A stretch of 64,000 nucleotides of DNA from Kocuria sp. cx-455 (GTDB lineage: Bacteria; Actinomycetota; Actinomycetes; Actinomycetales; Micrococcaceae). Of the stretch, positions 7,788 to 15,667 are shown in pieces; position 1 is the stretch's first letter, and every line of letters begins with the position of its first letter. The stretch spans positions 496,001 to 560,000 of the forward strand of contig NZ_JACXBS010000001.1 in NCBI RefSeq assembly GCF_014698015.1. Direction: 5' to 3'. Made by a program: the position numbers and the translations under genes. Below the pieces are notes generated by a model, which worked only from the letters and a program-made list of their open reading frames with translations, searched no databases and was not told the origin of the DNA.

Positions 7788-9299
7788 GTGAACCTTGGAA
7801 TCGGCACGTGGCCCGCCCGCCGCGTCATGGTCCGTCCCGACGCAACCGCCGTGGTGTTCGAGGGGCAGTCCGTGACCTACCGGGACTTCGAACTGCGGGT
7901 CCGCAAGTTGGCCAACGCGCTCCGCGCGTCCGGGGTGAAACACGGGGACCGGGTCGCCTACATGGGTTTCAACCACCCGTCATTGCTCGAAACGTTCTTC
8001 GCCACGGGCCTGCTCGGTGCTGCCGCGGTGCTGATCAATCCGCGGTTGCGGCGGGCGGAGGTCGACTACATCCTGCGCGACTGCGGCGCCACCACGGTGG
8101 CCTTCGGCCGGGACCAGGGCGAGAATGCTACGGCACTGGAACCGGAGCTGACGGAGGTGCGCACGTGGCTGACCGTGGACGGGGGTGGCCCGGGGCAGGC
8201 TTTCGAAGCGTTCTTGCAGTCCGGTGGGGAAGACCCCGTCGATGAACAGCTCGACCTCGATGAGCTGGCGCTCATCATGTACACCTCGGGAACCACGGGT
8301 AAACCCAAGGGCGCCATGCTGAGCCACAACAACCTCTTCTACCAGTACGTCAACGCCATGATCGGCCAGGACCTACGCCAGGACGAGGTGCACCTGGCGG
8401 TGGCGCCGCTGTTCCACATTGCCGGGCTCAACATGATGACACTGCCCACCTTCATGCTGGGCGGGACGATCATCATCCATCGTCAGTTCCGAGCCGAGGA
8501 CGTGTTGCGCGAACTTGAACAATCCCGCGTGACGTCCTCGTTCTTGGTTCCGGCCATGCTGGATTCGCTCTCCCACGCGGAAGGCTTCGACACTGCCGAT
8601 TTGTCCTCCGTTCGCGCGTTCATGGTGGGTGGTTCCCCACTGCCGGAACGGATGTTGCGCACCTGGGCCGAGCTGGACGTGGCCGTGATGCAGGGCTTCG
8701 GCATGACCGAGACCGCCCCGGGTGTGCGGATGCTCGAGCCGCGAGACGGCGTGCTCAAATTGGGTTCCGCGGGACGCCAGCACTTCTTCACCGAATCCAG
8801 ACTTGTTGATCCACTGGGTGATCCCGTGGCCCCGGGGCAGGCCGGGGAGGTCATCGTTCGCGGGCCCAACGTCATGGCGGGGTACTGGAACAAGCCGGAG
8901 GAAACCGCCAAGGCCTTGGACGGCGGGTGGTACCACTCGGGCGATATTGCCGTGGAGGACGAGGACGGCTATTTGTTCATCAAGGATCGCATCAAGGACA
9001 TGTACATCTCCGGTGGGGAGAACGTGTACCCGGCCGAGGTGGAGAATGCCCTGCTGGATGTGCCCGGAGTGCAGGAAGCCGCGGTCATCGGTGTACCGGA
9101 CGAGAAATGGGGTGAAACCGGCCGGGCATTCGTGGTGCTCTTCCCGGACGCCACCGGCCTGGCGGGTCGACAGATCCGGGAGCAACTCAAGGACCGACTG
9201 GCCGGCTACAAGTTACCCGCCGTGATCGACGTGGTGGATGAGCTACCCCGAACGACCACGGGCAAGATTCAAAAGCACGTGCTGCGCGAGCGCCCATGA
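7788..9299 (+). CDS. AMP-dependent acyl-CoA synthetase
   Basis: A 503-residue adenylate-forming ligase with YTSGTTGKPKGAMLSH, GFGMTETAPG, WYHSGDIAVEDEDGYLFIKDRIKD and the C-terminal catalytic Lys in RTTTGKIQKHVLRE. The GTG start at 7788 has an excellent GAGGAGG site, and a small hairpin (GCTCCC/GGGAGC, 7758-7773) sits just before that site. It is of the medium-chain/aromatic acyl-CoA ligase type and only moderately like the FadD at 5166. It lies just upstream of the catechol genes and divergent from a flavin reductase-like gene, so an aromatic or phenylalkanoic acid substrate is plausible but unproven. Confidence 0.82.
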   Translation: MNLGIGTWPARRVMVRPDATAVVFEGQSVTYRDFELRVRKLANALRASGVKHGDRVAYMGFNHPSLLETFFATGLLGAAAVLINPRLRRAEVDYILRDCGATTVAFGRDQGENATALEPELTEVRTWLTVDGGGPGQAFEAFLQSGGEDPVDEQLDLDELALIMYTSGTTGKPKGAMLSHNNLFYQYVNAMIGQDLRQDEVHLAVAPLFHIAGLNMMTLPTFMLGGTIIIHRQFRAEDVLRELEQSRVTSSFLVPAMLDSLSHAEGFDTADLSSVRAFMVGGSPLPERMLRTWAELDVAVMQGFGMTETAPGVRMLEPRDGVLKLGSAGRQHFFTESRLVDPLGDPVAPGQAGEVIVRGPNVMAGYWNKPEETAKALDGGWYHSGDIAVEDEDGYLFIKDRIKDMYISGGENVYPAEVENALLDVPGVQEAAVIGVPDEKWGETGRAFVVLFPDATGLAGRQIREQLKDRLAGYKLPAVIDVVDELPRTTTGKIQKHVLRERP

Positions 9300-9314
9300 A
9301 AATGTCACGGCCCG

Positions 9315-9333
9315 CGGTGGCGAGCCGCCACCG
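9315..9333 (+). terminator. Short hairpin after the acyl-CoA synthetase
   Basis: An 8-bp stem (CGGTGGCG / CGCCACCG) with a 3-base loop begins 16 bp after the stop and is followed by AT-rich sequence. It is a weak terminator candidate separating this gene from the LysR-catB-catC operon. Confidence 0.4.
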
Positions 9334-9377
9334 ACATCAAACTATTTTATCCAAACATGTTCCTAATCACCCCGATT

Positions 9378-9393
9378 GTAGATAGGATTCTAC
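9378..9393. promoter_or_regulatory. Inverted repeat upstream of the LysR gene
   Basis: GTAGATAGGATTCTAC has perfect 5-bp arms (GTAGA/TCTAC) around a 6-bp centre, 30 bp before the LysR start in an AT-rich stretch. Its size resembles the dyad T-N11/12-A sites bound by LysR-type regulators, so it could be an autoregulatory operator for the regulator-catB unit. This is inferred from pattern and position only. Confidence 0.4.
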
Positions 9394-9423
9394 TAAAATC
9401 ACGTCGGGAAAAAGTGGGACCCC

Positions 9424-10326
9424 ATGGAGCTTCGACAACTGAACTACTTCATAGCCGTGGCCGAGGAGCGTCATTTCGGGCGTGCGGCCAAGCGTCTGCA
9501 CATGGCACAGCCTCCCCTGTCGCAGCAGATCCGCCAGCTCGAGGAACAGCTGGGCGTCAAGTTGTTGGACCGCACCACGCGCCGCGTTGATCTCACTGCG
9601 GCGGGGCAGGAACTACTGGACCGCGGGCGCAAGATCGTCAACGAGGTGGAGACCCTCAAAGCAGACGTCTACCAGGTGGGCAACGGTGCCACCGGTGTAC
9701 TGCGAGTGGGGTTCTCCGGATCGGCGACCTACGGGGTCATGCCCAAGATCGTGCGTCACGTGAAACAGGCGCTGCCCGGATTGTCCATGACACTGCAGGG
9801 GGAAATGCTCACGCCCGCCATGGAGGCCGGGTTGCGTGATCACACACTGGATGCCGCGATGCTGCGCCCGCCGGTTGCTTCGTCGGAGATCGAGTACAAG
9901 GTGGTGGCGCGCGAGAAGCTCGTGGTGGCCCTGCCGTCCCACAGCCCCTTGGCCACCGGCCGCCCCGTGGCCATCAACGAACTCCAGGAACAACCCTTTA
10001 TTACCTACCCGCCGGAATCGGTCCTGTATCGGATGGTGTCCGAACTGTGCCGCCGGGGCGGCTTCCAGCCCCGCATCGGCCAGGTGGCCAAGGAAACGTC
10101 CACCATGCTGTCCTTCGTGGCCGCCGGAGGGGGAGTGGCCGTGGTCCCTGAAGCGGTGTGTTCCTTCCAGCTCGAGGGCGTGGTCTACGCACCGCTGGAA
10201 GATTCTCCGGACAGTGAGCTCGCCGTGGCGTGGCGTAGGGAAGACCGCTCCACGCTGCTGCACAACTTTGTGAACCTCGTGATGGATGTCAGCGAGGCAA
10301 CCTCCGGCACGAAAGGCCATGCATGA
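9424..10326 (+). CDS. LysR-family transcriptional regulator of the catechol genes
   Basis: A 300-residue regulator with the classic N-terminal winged helix-turn-helix (MELRQLNYFIAVAEERHFGR, then RLHMAQPPLSQQIRQLEEQL) and a C-terminal periplasmic-binding-like inducer domain (residues 90-290). It resembles CatR/BenM-type activators that respond to cis,cis-muconate. Its stop overlaps the start of catB by 4 bp (ATGA at 10323-10326), so regulator and enzyme are translated from one message; this differs from the usual divergent arrangement of catR and catB. The regulator therefore probably controls its own operon. Inducer identity is inferred from context. Confidence 0.85.
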   Translation: MELRQLNYFIAVAEERHFGRAAKRLHMAQPPLSQQIRQLEEQLGVKLLDRTTRRVDLTAAGQELLDRGRKIVNEVETLKADVYQVGNGATGVLRVGFSGSATYGVMPKIVRHVKQALPGLSMTLQGEMLTPAMEAGLRDHTLDAAMLRPPVASSEIEYKVVAREKLVVALPSHSPLATGRPVAINELQEQPFITYPPESVLYRMVSELCRRGGFQPRIGQVAKETSTMLSFVAAGGGVAVVPEAVCSFQLEGVVYAPLEDSPDSELAVAWRREDRSTLLHNFVNLVMDVSEATSGTKGHA

Positions 10327-11423
10327 AAATCACCCGCATCGAGGCGATTCCCTATTCGATTCCCTACGTTCACCCCCTGCACTTCGCGTCGGGCTCGGTG
10401 GAGGAGGCCGATCACGTGTTGGTGCGTGTGCACACGGATGGCGGCATCGTGGGGGTTGCCGACACCCCGCCCCGCCCCTACACGTACGGTGAGACGCAGA
10501 AGTCCATCGTGGCGGTCGTGGAGGACATCTTCTCGCCCCAGCTCTCCGGTCTGGACATTTTCGCCCGCGATCGCATGCAGACCGTCATGGACCGTACCGT
10601 GCACAACCAGACGGCCAAGGGCGCCGTGGACATTGCCGTGTGGGATGTGATCGGCAAATATCTGAACCAGCCTGTGTCCTCCTTGCTTGGTGGCTACACG
10701 GACCACATGACGGTGTCGCACATGCTCGGGTTCAAACCGGCGCAGGAACTGCTGCAGATCGCGTTGGAGTTCCGCGAGAAGCACGGCATCAACACGTTCA
10801 AGCTCAAGACGGGGCGCCACCCCATCACCCTGGACATCGAGGCAGCGCGCGTTCTTCGCGAGGGCCTCGGCCCGGAGGCGCGCCTCTACATGGACGCCAA
10901 TCGCGGCTGGTCCGCGAACGAGTCCGCCGAGGTGCTGCGCCAAACGGCGGACCTGGGCATGGAGTTCCTGGAGGAACCCGATGACGCCCGGGAAGTTCTC
11001 GGACGACGCCGCCTGGTCACCAACTCGCCCATTCCGATCGCCGCGGATGAGTCCGCTCCGGATCTGGGCACCGCAGCCCGCGAGATCTTGACCGGCGGTG
11101 CGAACTTTCTGGCGATCAAGACCGCCCGGTCCGGTTTCACCGAGGCGACCAAGATCCTGGGCATGGCCCAGGGCATGGGGATCGACGTGTACGTGGGCAA
11201 CCAGATCGACACCCAGGTGGGCACGATCGCCTCGGTGACCTTCGGTGCCGCGTTCGCGCACACCTCCAAACGAGCGGGGGAGCTGTCGAATTACCTGGAC
11301 ATGGCCGATGACTTGCTGGCCGAGCCCTTGACCATCGACGACGGCAAGATTTTCGTCCGAGACGTACCCGGCGTGGGCACCGCAATCGATGAGGACAAGC
11401 TCGCGCATTACCGCAACCACTGA
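10323..11423 (+). CDS. catB: Muconate cycloisomerase
   Basis: Enolase-superfamily enzyme of 366 residues that converts cis,cis-muconate to muconolactone in the catechol branch of the beta-ketoadipate pathway. The muconate-lactonizing residues are visible: the K-x-K pair in FKLKTG, metal ligands in YMDANRGW, LEEP and IAADES, and the second catalytic Lys in FLAIKTARSG. The length is normal for the family. It overlaps the LysR gene by 4 bp and is followed 122 bp later by catC, whose identity supports this assignment over chloromuconate or other MR/MLE enzymes. Confidence 0.9.
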   Translation: MKITRIEAIPYSIPYVHPLHFASGSVEEADHVLVRVHTDGGIVGVADTPPRPYTYGETQKSIVAVVEDIFSPQLSGLDIFARDRMQTVMDRTVHNQTAKGAVDIAVWDVIGKYLNQPVSSLLGGYTDHMTVSHMLGFKPAQELLQIALEFREKHGINTFKLKTGRHPITLDIEAARVLREGLGPEARLYMDANRGWSANESAEVLRQTADLGMEFLEEPDDAREVLGRRRLVTNSPIPIAADESAPDLGTAAREILTGGANFLAIKTARSGFTEATKILGMAQGMGIDVYVGNQIDTQVGTIASVTFGAAFAHTSKRAGELSNYLDMADDLLAEPLTIDDGKIFVRDVPGVGTAIDEDKLAHYRNH

Positions 11424-11545
11424 GTTTCAGCCGGGCCGTGACAAGAGCCCGGTGACATCTCGCCCGCGCGCCGAAACACGGGGCCCTCGGTCCCCGACCG
11501 GCGCGGTGGGTCAAGAAGTACAACCCAACACGTGAGGAGAACACC

Positions 11546-11824
11546 GTGAAGTACCTGGTTCACATGGACGTCAACATTCCCACCGATCTGCCGGCGGACG
11601 AGGTCGCCGAGATCAAGGCCACCGAGAAGGCCTACTCGCAGGAGCTACAGCGCTCGGGCAAGTGGCCCGAGATCTGGCGCGTGGTGGGCGAGTACGCCAA
11701 CTACTCGGTCTTCGATGTGGAATCCAACGACGAACTGCACGACATCCTGCAGAACCTGCCGCTGTTCCCGTACATGGACATCACCGTGGTTCCGTTGGCC
11801 AAGCATCCCTCGGACGTCAAGTAA
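11546..11824 (+). CDS. catC: Muconolactone delta-isomerase
   Basis: The 92-residue cytosolic enzyme matches the usual CatC length and pattern: MKYLVHMDVNIPTDLP at the N-terminus, a central LQRSGKWPEIWRVVGEYANYSVFDV and a C-terminal LPLFPYMDITVVPLAKHPS. It isomerises muconolactone to 3-oxoadipate enol-lactone. GTG at 11546 follows GTGAGGAGA. It is the third gene of the regulator-catB-catC unit and ends at a bidirectional terminator. Confidence 0.95.
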   Translation: MKYLVHMDVNIPTDLPADEVAEIKATEKAYSQELQRSGKWPEIWRVVGEYANYSVFDVESNDELHDILQNLPLFPYMDITVVPLAKHPSDVK

Positions 11825-11838
11825 TCACGGCTGCGGAG

Positions 11839-11881
11839 AAATCCCCGTCGCGCACATCTGAGGATGTACGCGGCGGGGATT
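11839..11881. terminator. Bidirectional terminator between catC and the LAL regulator
   Basis: A 13-bp stem (AATCCCCGTCGCG pairing with CGCGGCGGGGATT, one wobble or mismatch) encloses a 16-base loop that itself has CACATC/GATGT pairing. It runs into TATT on the plus strand and A-rich sequence on the other, and touches the stop codon of the opposing gene. Confidence 0.7.
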
Positions 11882-14729
11882 ATTCGTTGTCGCGGTAGCG
11901 TGCGGCCAGTTCGCTGCGGGAGCGGATGCCGAACTTCGTATAGATCCTGGTGAGGTGGTACTGAACCGTCTTCTCGGCAATGAAGAGGTGGCTGGCGACC
12001 TCTTTGTTCGTGGAACCACCCGCCACGAGCTCGGCCACCGCGGTTTCCTGGGCGGTGAGCTGCACCCGCTCACGCTGTACGGCCGCGAGGACGGGATCGG
12101 CGGGATCGGGGGCGGTGCCCTGGTCCACGCCGGTGGCCTTGAGCTCACGATCACAGCGCTGCACGTACGTGTGCGCCCCCAGCATCTCGTAGAGATCACG
12201 GGCCGCGCGCAACACCGACGACGCCAGCCGTCGCTTACCGGCGCGGCGCATCGACTGCCCGAAGGCGAAACTGATGCGCGCGTGCAAATACGGGCGGTTC
12301 ACCGTGCGTAGTTCGTGGAGTGCGTCCTCGAAATAATCACGGGCGGCGTCGGGGTCTCCCTGGGCGGCCAGCAACCGACCGCGCGCCCACTTGAGGCGGG
12401 CCTGGTCGGTGGGAATGTGCTCGGGGCGGTCAATGGCTTCGAACTCGTCCAGGAACTCCTGGGCGCGGTCGAGGTTGTTGGTCATGACCAGGGAGTTGAC
12501 GTAGGTGTCCTGCCAGGACCAGAACGAGACGCGGGTGTTGGTCCAGGGATCCAACTCGGCCACGCGGGTCATGCATTCCAGGGACCCCTCGTAATCACCG
12601 CGGGCCTCGAGGAAGCGGGCCTTGGCCAGCAGTGACGGTACCGACATGCACAAGAAACTGTCTGCGGGAACGGCCGCGAGGGAGACGTAATGGCGGGCCA
12701 ACTCCCAGTCGCCGCGCATCGAGTACAACTCGGCGGCCGTCCAGTACAACAGGGGGCGCAGCATATCCATCTGCGCGGTCTCGAGCTGCGGCGCGGCTCG
12801 GGAAATGGTCGCCACGGCGGCATCCCAATGACCCAGCACCAATTGGGTGCGAGCCAACCATGCTTCCGACCACAGCGAGATCCGCAGCGATCCACCGCGG
12901 AATTTGGTGGGCCCGGCGGATTCGAACTGGGTCTGCGCGGCCTCCACCTGGTCCGTGCGCAACGCAAGCCACCCGGCCCCCATTTCTATGCGCTGCTTCT
13001 GGGCGTTCTCCTCGCAGCGTTCGAACGCCTTGGCGTACGCCGCACGTGCCTCTTTCAGCTGGCCCGTGGCGAACAATCCCAGGCCGTAAATCGCCTCGGT
13101 CTCGATGTAGGCGGGGGTGGTGGGTTCCGTCAGGGACATGGCCTTCTCCGCCCACGAGATCATGGCGGGCCCGTCCCATTGCGCCACGCCACGCAGGACC
13201 AGGCGCTGGGCGATCTGCCCCGCGGTATCGGGGTCCTGTTTGATGTTCACGCTGCGCCAGGCCGCGCCGAGCTGATTCTCGGCGCTGCGATCCTGTCCGG
13301 TTACCACGGACAGGTAGCCCAGCACGGAGGAGCGTAAGGCCGAGGGCTGCAGATCATCCACCGCGGCGGCCCAGGCCTTGGCTTCGGCGATGTTGCCGGA
13401 ACCGATGATCGCGTCCACCGCGCGCAACAACAGGTCGTTGCGAAGCCTGGTGTCATTGGTCAGGCGCGAGGCGGACAACAGGGCTTTGGCGGCGTCGTGC
13501 CAGGCCCCCTGGGAGGCCTGTTCCGCGGCAAAGGCTCGCAACCGGGCGGCCAGTTCGGGATTCGCCGACGGCGCCGAACTCACCAGATGGCCCAGCCGAC
13601 GGGACTCGTCGGAGACGACCCTGCTCGCCCGATGATGCAGCTCCACCCTGCGACTGGGCAGCATCCGCTCGTAAATGGCGCCCGCGGCGGAGGGTTCGAG
13701 GAACTTCACCTGACTACTGGCCTGGTTGAGTTCCAGGGTCAGCAAATCGGCGCGGTGGCCCTCGTCCAGGGCCGCGAGCAGGCGCGCCTGGCCGGTGACA
13801 CCGCAGACCTCCGAAATCTCGGTGAGGGAGGAATCCTCGCCCATGAGCGCCACGGCCTCTGCCACGTGGGTGAGGTCCTCGGACGCTGCGGCCATGATGC
13901 TTCCCACGCGGGCTCGTACCCGACTACTCGCGGGAAGGTCGGGGAACCAGGAATGCCAGGTGTCCCGAGGCATTTCTCGCAGTAACTCGTTGATCTGCTG
14001 CGGATTGCCGCGTGTGTGACGAACCAGCTCATAACTGGCGGCCGAGGACAGGTCGATGTTGAAGCGGCGTCGGGCGAGTTCCTGGGTGTCACGCGGATCC
14101 AGAGGTTCCAGCGTGATCTGCTGTACCTCGTGTCCGATGAGCTGATCCAGCACCGTGGCCGGCATGCCCTGGGCCTGATTGCGGTCCAGGGTCAGCAGGA
14201 ACATGACTTTCTTGGCATGTAACCGGCGCAGCACGAAGGAGAGAATGCGAAGGCTGGCCTCATCAATCCAGTGGGCGTCGTCGATGACCACCAGAACGGG
14301 CGAGCGTTCCTGCATTGATTCCAAATGTGTGCCCAGAGTGGCCGCGTGATTCATGAGCCGGTCCGGGGTCAAGGCCTGCGAGCCCACGGGCGTGCGGGCA
14401 ATATCGATGTCGTATCCCTTGCCCGAGCGCACGGGTGAGGCCATGATCAACTGGCTGTACCCGGCCAGCTGCAACTGGGCCTCCCACTGATCGCCCTGAG
14501 CCCGCAGGATCCGCGGTGGCCGGGTGCCACTCTTGACGTGTGCCGCGAACTCCGAGATCAAAGACGTTTTCCCCATGCCCGCTTCGCCGTTGATGACCAC
14601 CGTGTTCACTCGCCCCTTGCGGGAGTCCCTGAGCAGGTCACTCAACCGCTCCAAGGCGGGATCCAATCCGATCAACACGCGATGCATGGTGTCGTGGGTG
14701 GGCACCACGGGGTGCGGGGACTGGCTCAC
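11880..14729 (-). CDS. Large ATP-binding LuxR-family (LAL/MalT-like) regulator
   Basis: The 949-residue protein has an N-terminal AAA/NTPase domain with Walker A (GEAGMGKTS) and Walker B-like LVVIDDAHWID, a long helical TPR-like middle, and a C-terminal LuxR helix-turn-helix (LTAQETAVAELVAGGSTNKEVASHL onwards, last 60 residues). LAL proteins bind an inducer and ATP to activate catabolic operons. GTG at 14729 is preceded by AGGAG five bases away, which fixes the start. It is downstream of and co-oriented with benABCD, a position where actinobacteria often carry the benzoate activator, so control of ben/cat transcription is likely. Confidence 0.85.
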   Translation of the reverse strand: MSQSPHPVVPTHDTMHRVLIGLDPALERLSDLLRDSRKGRVNTVVINGEAGMGKTSLISEFAAHVKSGTRPPRILRAQGDQWEAQLQLAGYSQLIMASPVRSGKGYDIDIARTPVGSQALTPDRLMNHAATLGTHLESMQERSPVLVVIDDAHWIDEASLRILSFVLRRLHAKKVMFLLTLDRNQAQGMPATVLDQLIGHEVQQITLEPLDPRDTQELARRRFNIDLSSAASYELVRHTRGNPQQINELLREMPRDTWHSWFPDLPASSRVRARVGSIMAAASEDLTHVAEAVALMGEDSSLTEISEVCGVTGQARLLAALDEGHRADLLTLELNQASSQVKFLEPSAAGAIYERMLPSRRVELHHRASRVVSDESRRLGHLVSSAPSANPELAARLRAFAAEQASQGAWHDAAKALLSASRLTNDTRLRNDLLLRAVDAIIGSGNIAEAKAWAAAVDDLQPSALRSSVLGYLSVVTGQDRSAENQLGAAWRSVNIKQDPDTAGQIAQRLVLRGVAQWDGPAMISWAEKAMSLTEPTTPAYIETEAIYGLGLFATGQLKEARAAYAKAFERCEENAQKQRIEMGAGWLALRTDQVEAAQTQFESAGPTKFRGGSLRISLWSEAWLARTQLVLGHWDAAVATISRAAPQLETAQMDMLRPLLYWTAAELYSMRGDWELARHYVSLAAVPADSFLCMSVPSLLAKARFLEARGDYEGSLECMTRVAELDPWTNTRVSFWSWQDTYVNSLVMTNNLDRAQEFLDEFEAIDRPEHIPTDQARLKWARGRLLAAQGDPDAARDYFEDALHELRTVNRPYLHARISFAFGQSMRRAGKRRLASSVLRAARDLYEMLGAHTYVQRCDRELKATGVDQGTAPDPADPVLAAVQRERVQLTAQETAVAELVAGGSTNKEVASHLFIAEKTVQYHLTRIYTKFGIRSRSELAARYRDNE

Positions 14730-14777
14730 GATCACTCCTGGGCGTCGGCGACTGGGGTGAGTACCTGCGGATACTGT

Positions 14778-14814
14778 ACGCACCGGGCGAGTTGAAAAGA
14801 CTCACCCGGTGCGT
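14778..14814 (-). terminator. Hairpin after benD
   Basis: A 15-bp near-perfect stem (ACGCACCGGGCGAGT with ACTCACCCGGTGCGT) around a 7-base A-rich loop lies 20 bp downstream of the benD stop. It lacks a U-run but would end or stabilise the benABCD message ahead of the LAL gene. Confidence 0.6.
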
Positions 14815-14833
14815 CGCACATGTGGGCCGTCAC

Positions 14834-15667
14834 TCAGCCCATGTCACCGCCGCTGACCTGGATCACCGACCCGGTCATGTAGGACGCCTCGTCCGAGGCC
14901 ACGAACACGATGGGCGCGGCTTGTTCGTCCAGGGTTCCGTAGCGCTTGAAGAACGTGGAATCGGTGACCTGATCCACCACGTCCTTGACCCACGCCTGCT
15001 CCTGCTCACCCTCGGGTCCCGGCCCGCGTTGTACCTTCCGGGGTGGTGCCTCCGTACCGCCCGGGGCGGTGGCCATGACCCGGATACCGCGGCAGGCGGT
15101 CTCCATGGCCAGCGCCTGGGTGATGCCGTTGACGCCGCCCTTGGCCGCCGAATACGGCACGCGATTGATGCCGCGCGTTGCATTCGAGGACACGTTCACA
15201 ATGGTGCCCGACCCCGCGTCCAGCATGGTGGGCAGAACCGCGCGGCACATCCATAACGTGGGGAACAGGGAGCGGTTGATCTCCTTCTGGATCTGTTCGG
15301 CATCGAAATGCTCGAACGGACGCATGAGGATGGCTCCGCCCACGTTGTTGATCAAAACGTCCACGCGACCGTGACGCTCCAAGGTTTCGGACACGGCGTG
15401 CTCCGCTCCCTCGAAGGTCTCCAGGTCCACACCGGTGACCGCGCTCGCGGAACCGTTGGAACGATTCTGCTGGGCGTAGGAGTTGATGCCTTCGGCCACC
15501 TGCTCGGCGAGCTCGGAACGGTCAACCAGAACCACGGTGCCGCCCTCGGCGCCGATCCGTTCAGCCACACGCTGCCCGATGCCCTGAGCGGAACCGGTCA
15601 CCAGCACCACCTTGCCGTCGAAACGGCCCGGGCTCAGTGCATTGAACGGTTCGGGCAACTGGTTCAC
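14834..15667 (-). CDS. benD: Benzoate cis-diol dehydrogenase (1,6-dihydroxycyclohexa-2,4-diene-1-carboxylate dehydrogenase)
   Basis: Short-chain dehydrogenase of 277 residues that oxidises and decarboxylates the benzoate cis-diol to catechol, using NAD. It shows the Rossmann motif VLVTGSAQGIGQ, the NNVGG motif and the active-site Ser plus YSAAKGG (YxxxK). The terminal SYMTGSVIQVSGGDMG is typical of BenD. It overlaps benC by 4 bp (15664-15667) and is the last gene of the ben operon, which supports the assignment over a generic SDR. Confidence 0.92.
   Translation of the reverse strand: MNQLPEPFNALSPGRFDGKVVLVTGSAQGIGQRVAERIGAEGGTVVLVDRSELAEQVAEGINSYAQQNRSNGSASAVTGVDLETFEGAEHAVSETLERHGRVDVLINNVGGAILMRPFEHFDAEQIQKEINRSLFPTLWMCRAVLPTMLDAGSGTIVNVSSNATRGINRVPYSAAKGGVNGITQALAMETACRGIRVMATAPGGTEAPPRKVQRGPGPEGEQEQAWVKDVVDQVTDSTFFKRYGTLDEQAAPIVFVASDEASYMTGSVIQVSGGDMG

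Noticed and set aside
10185-11420. A 411-codon minus-strand frame opposite catB
   Set aside because: It is fully covered by catB, whose catalytic residues are evident, and shows no recognisable domain.
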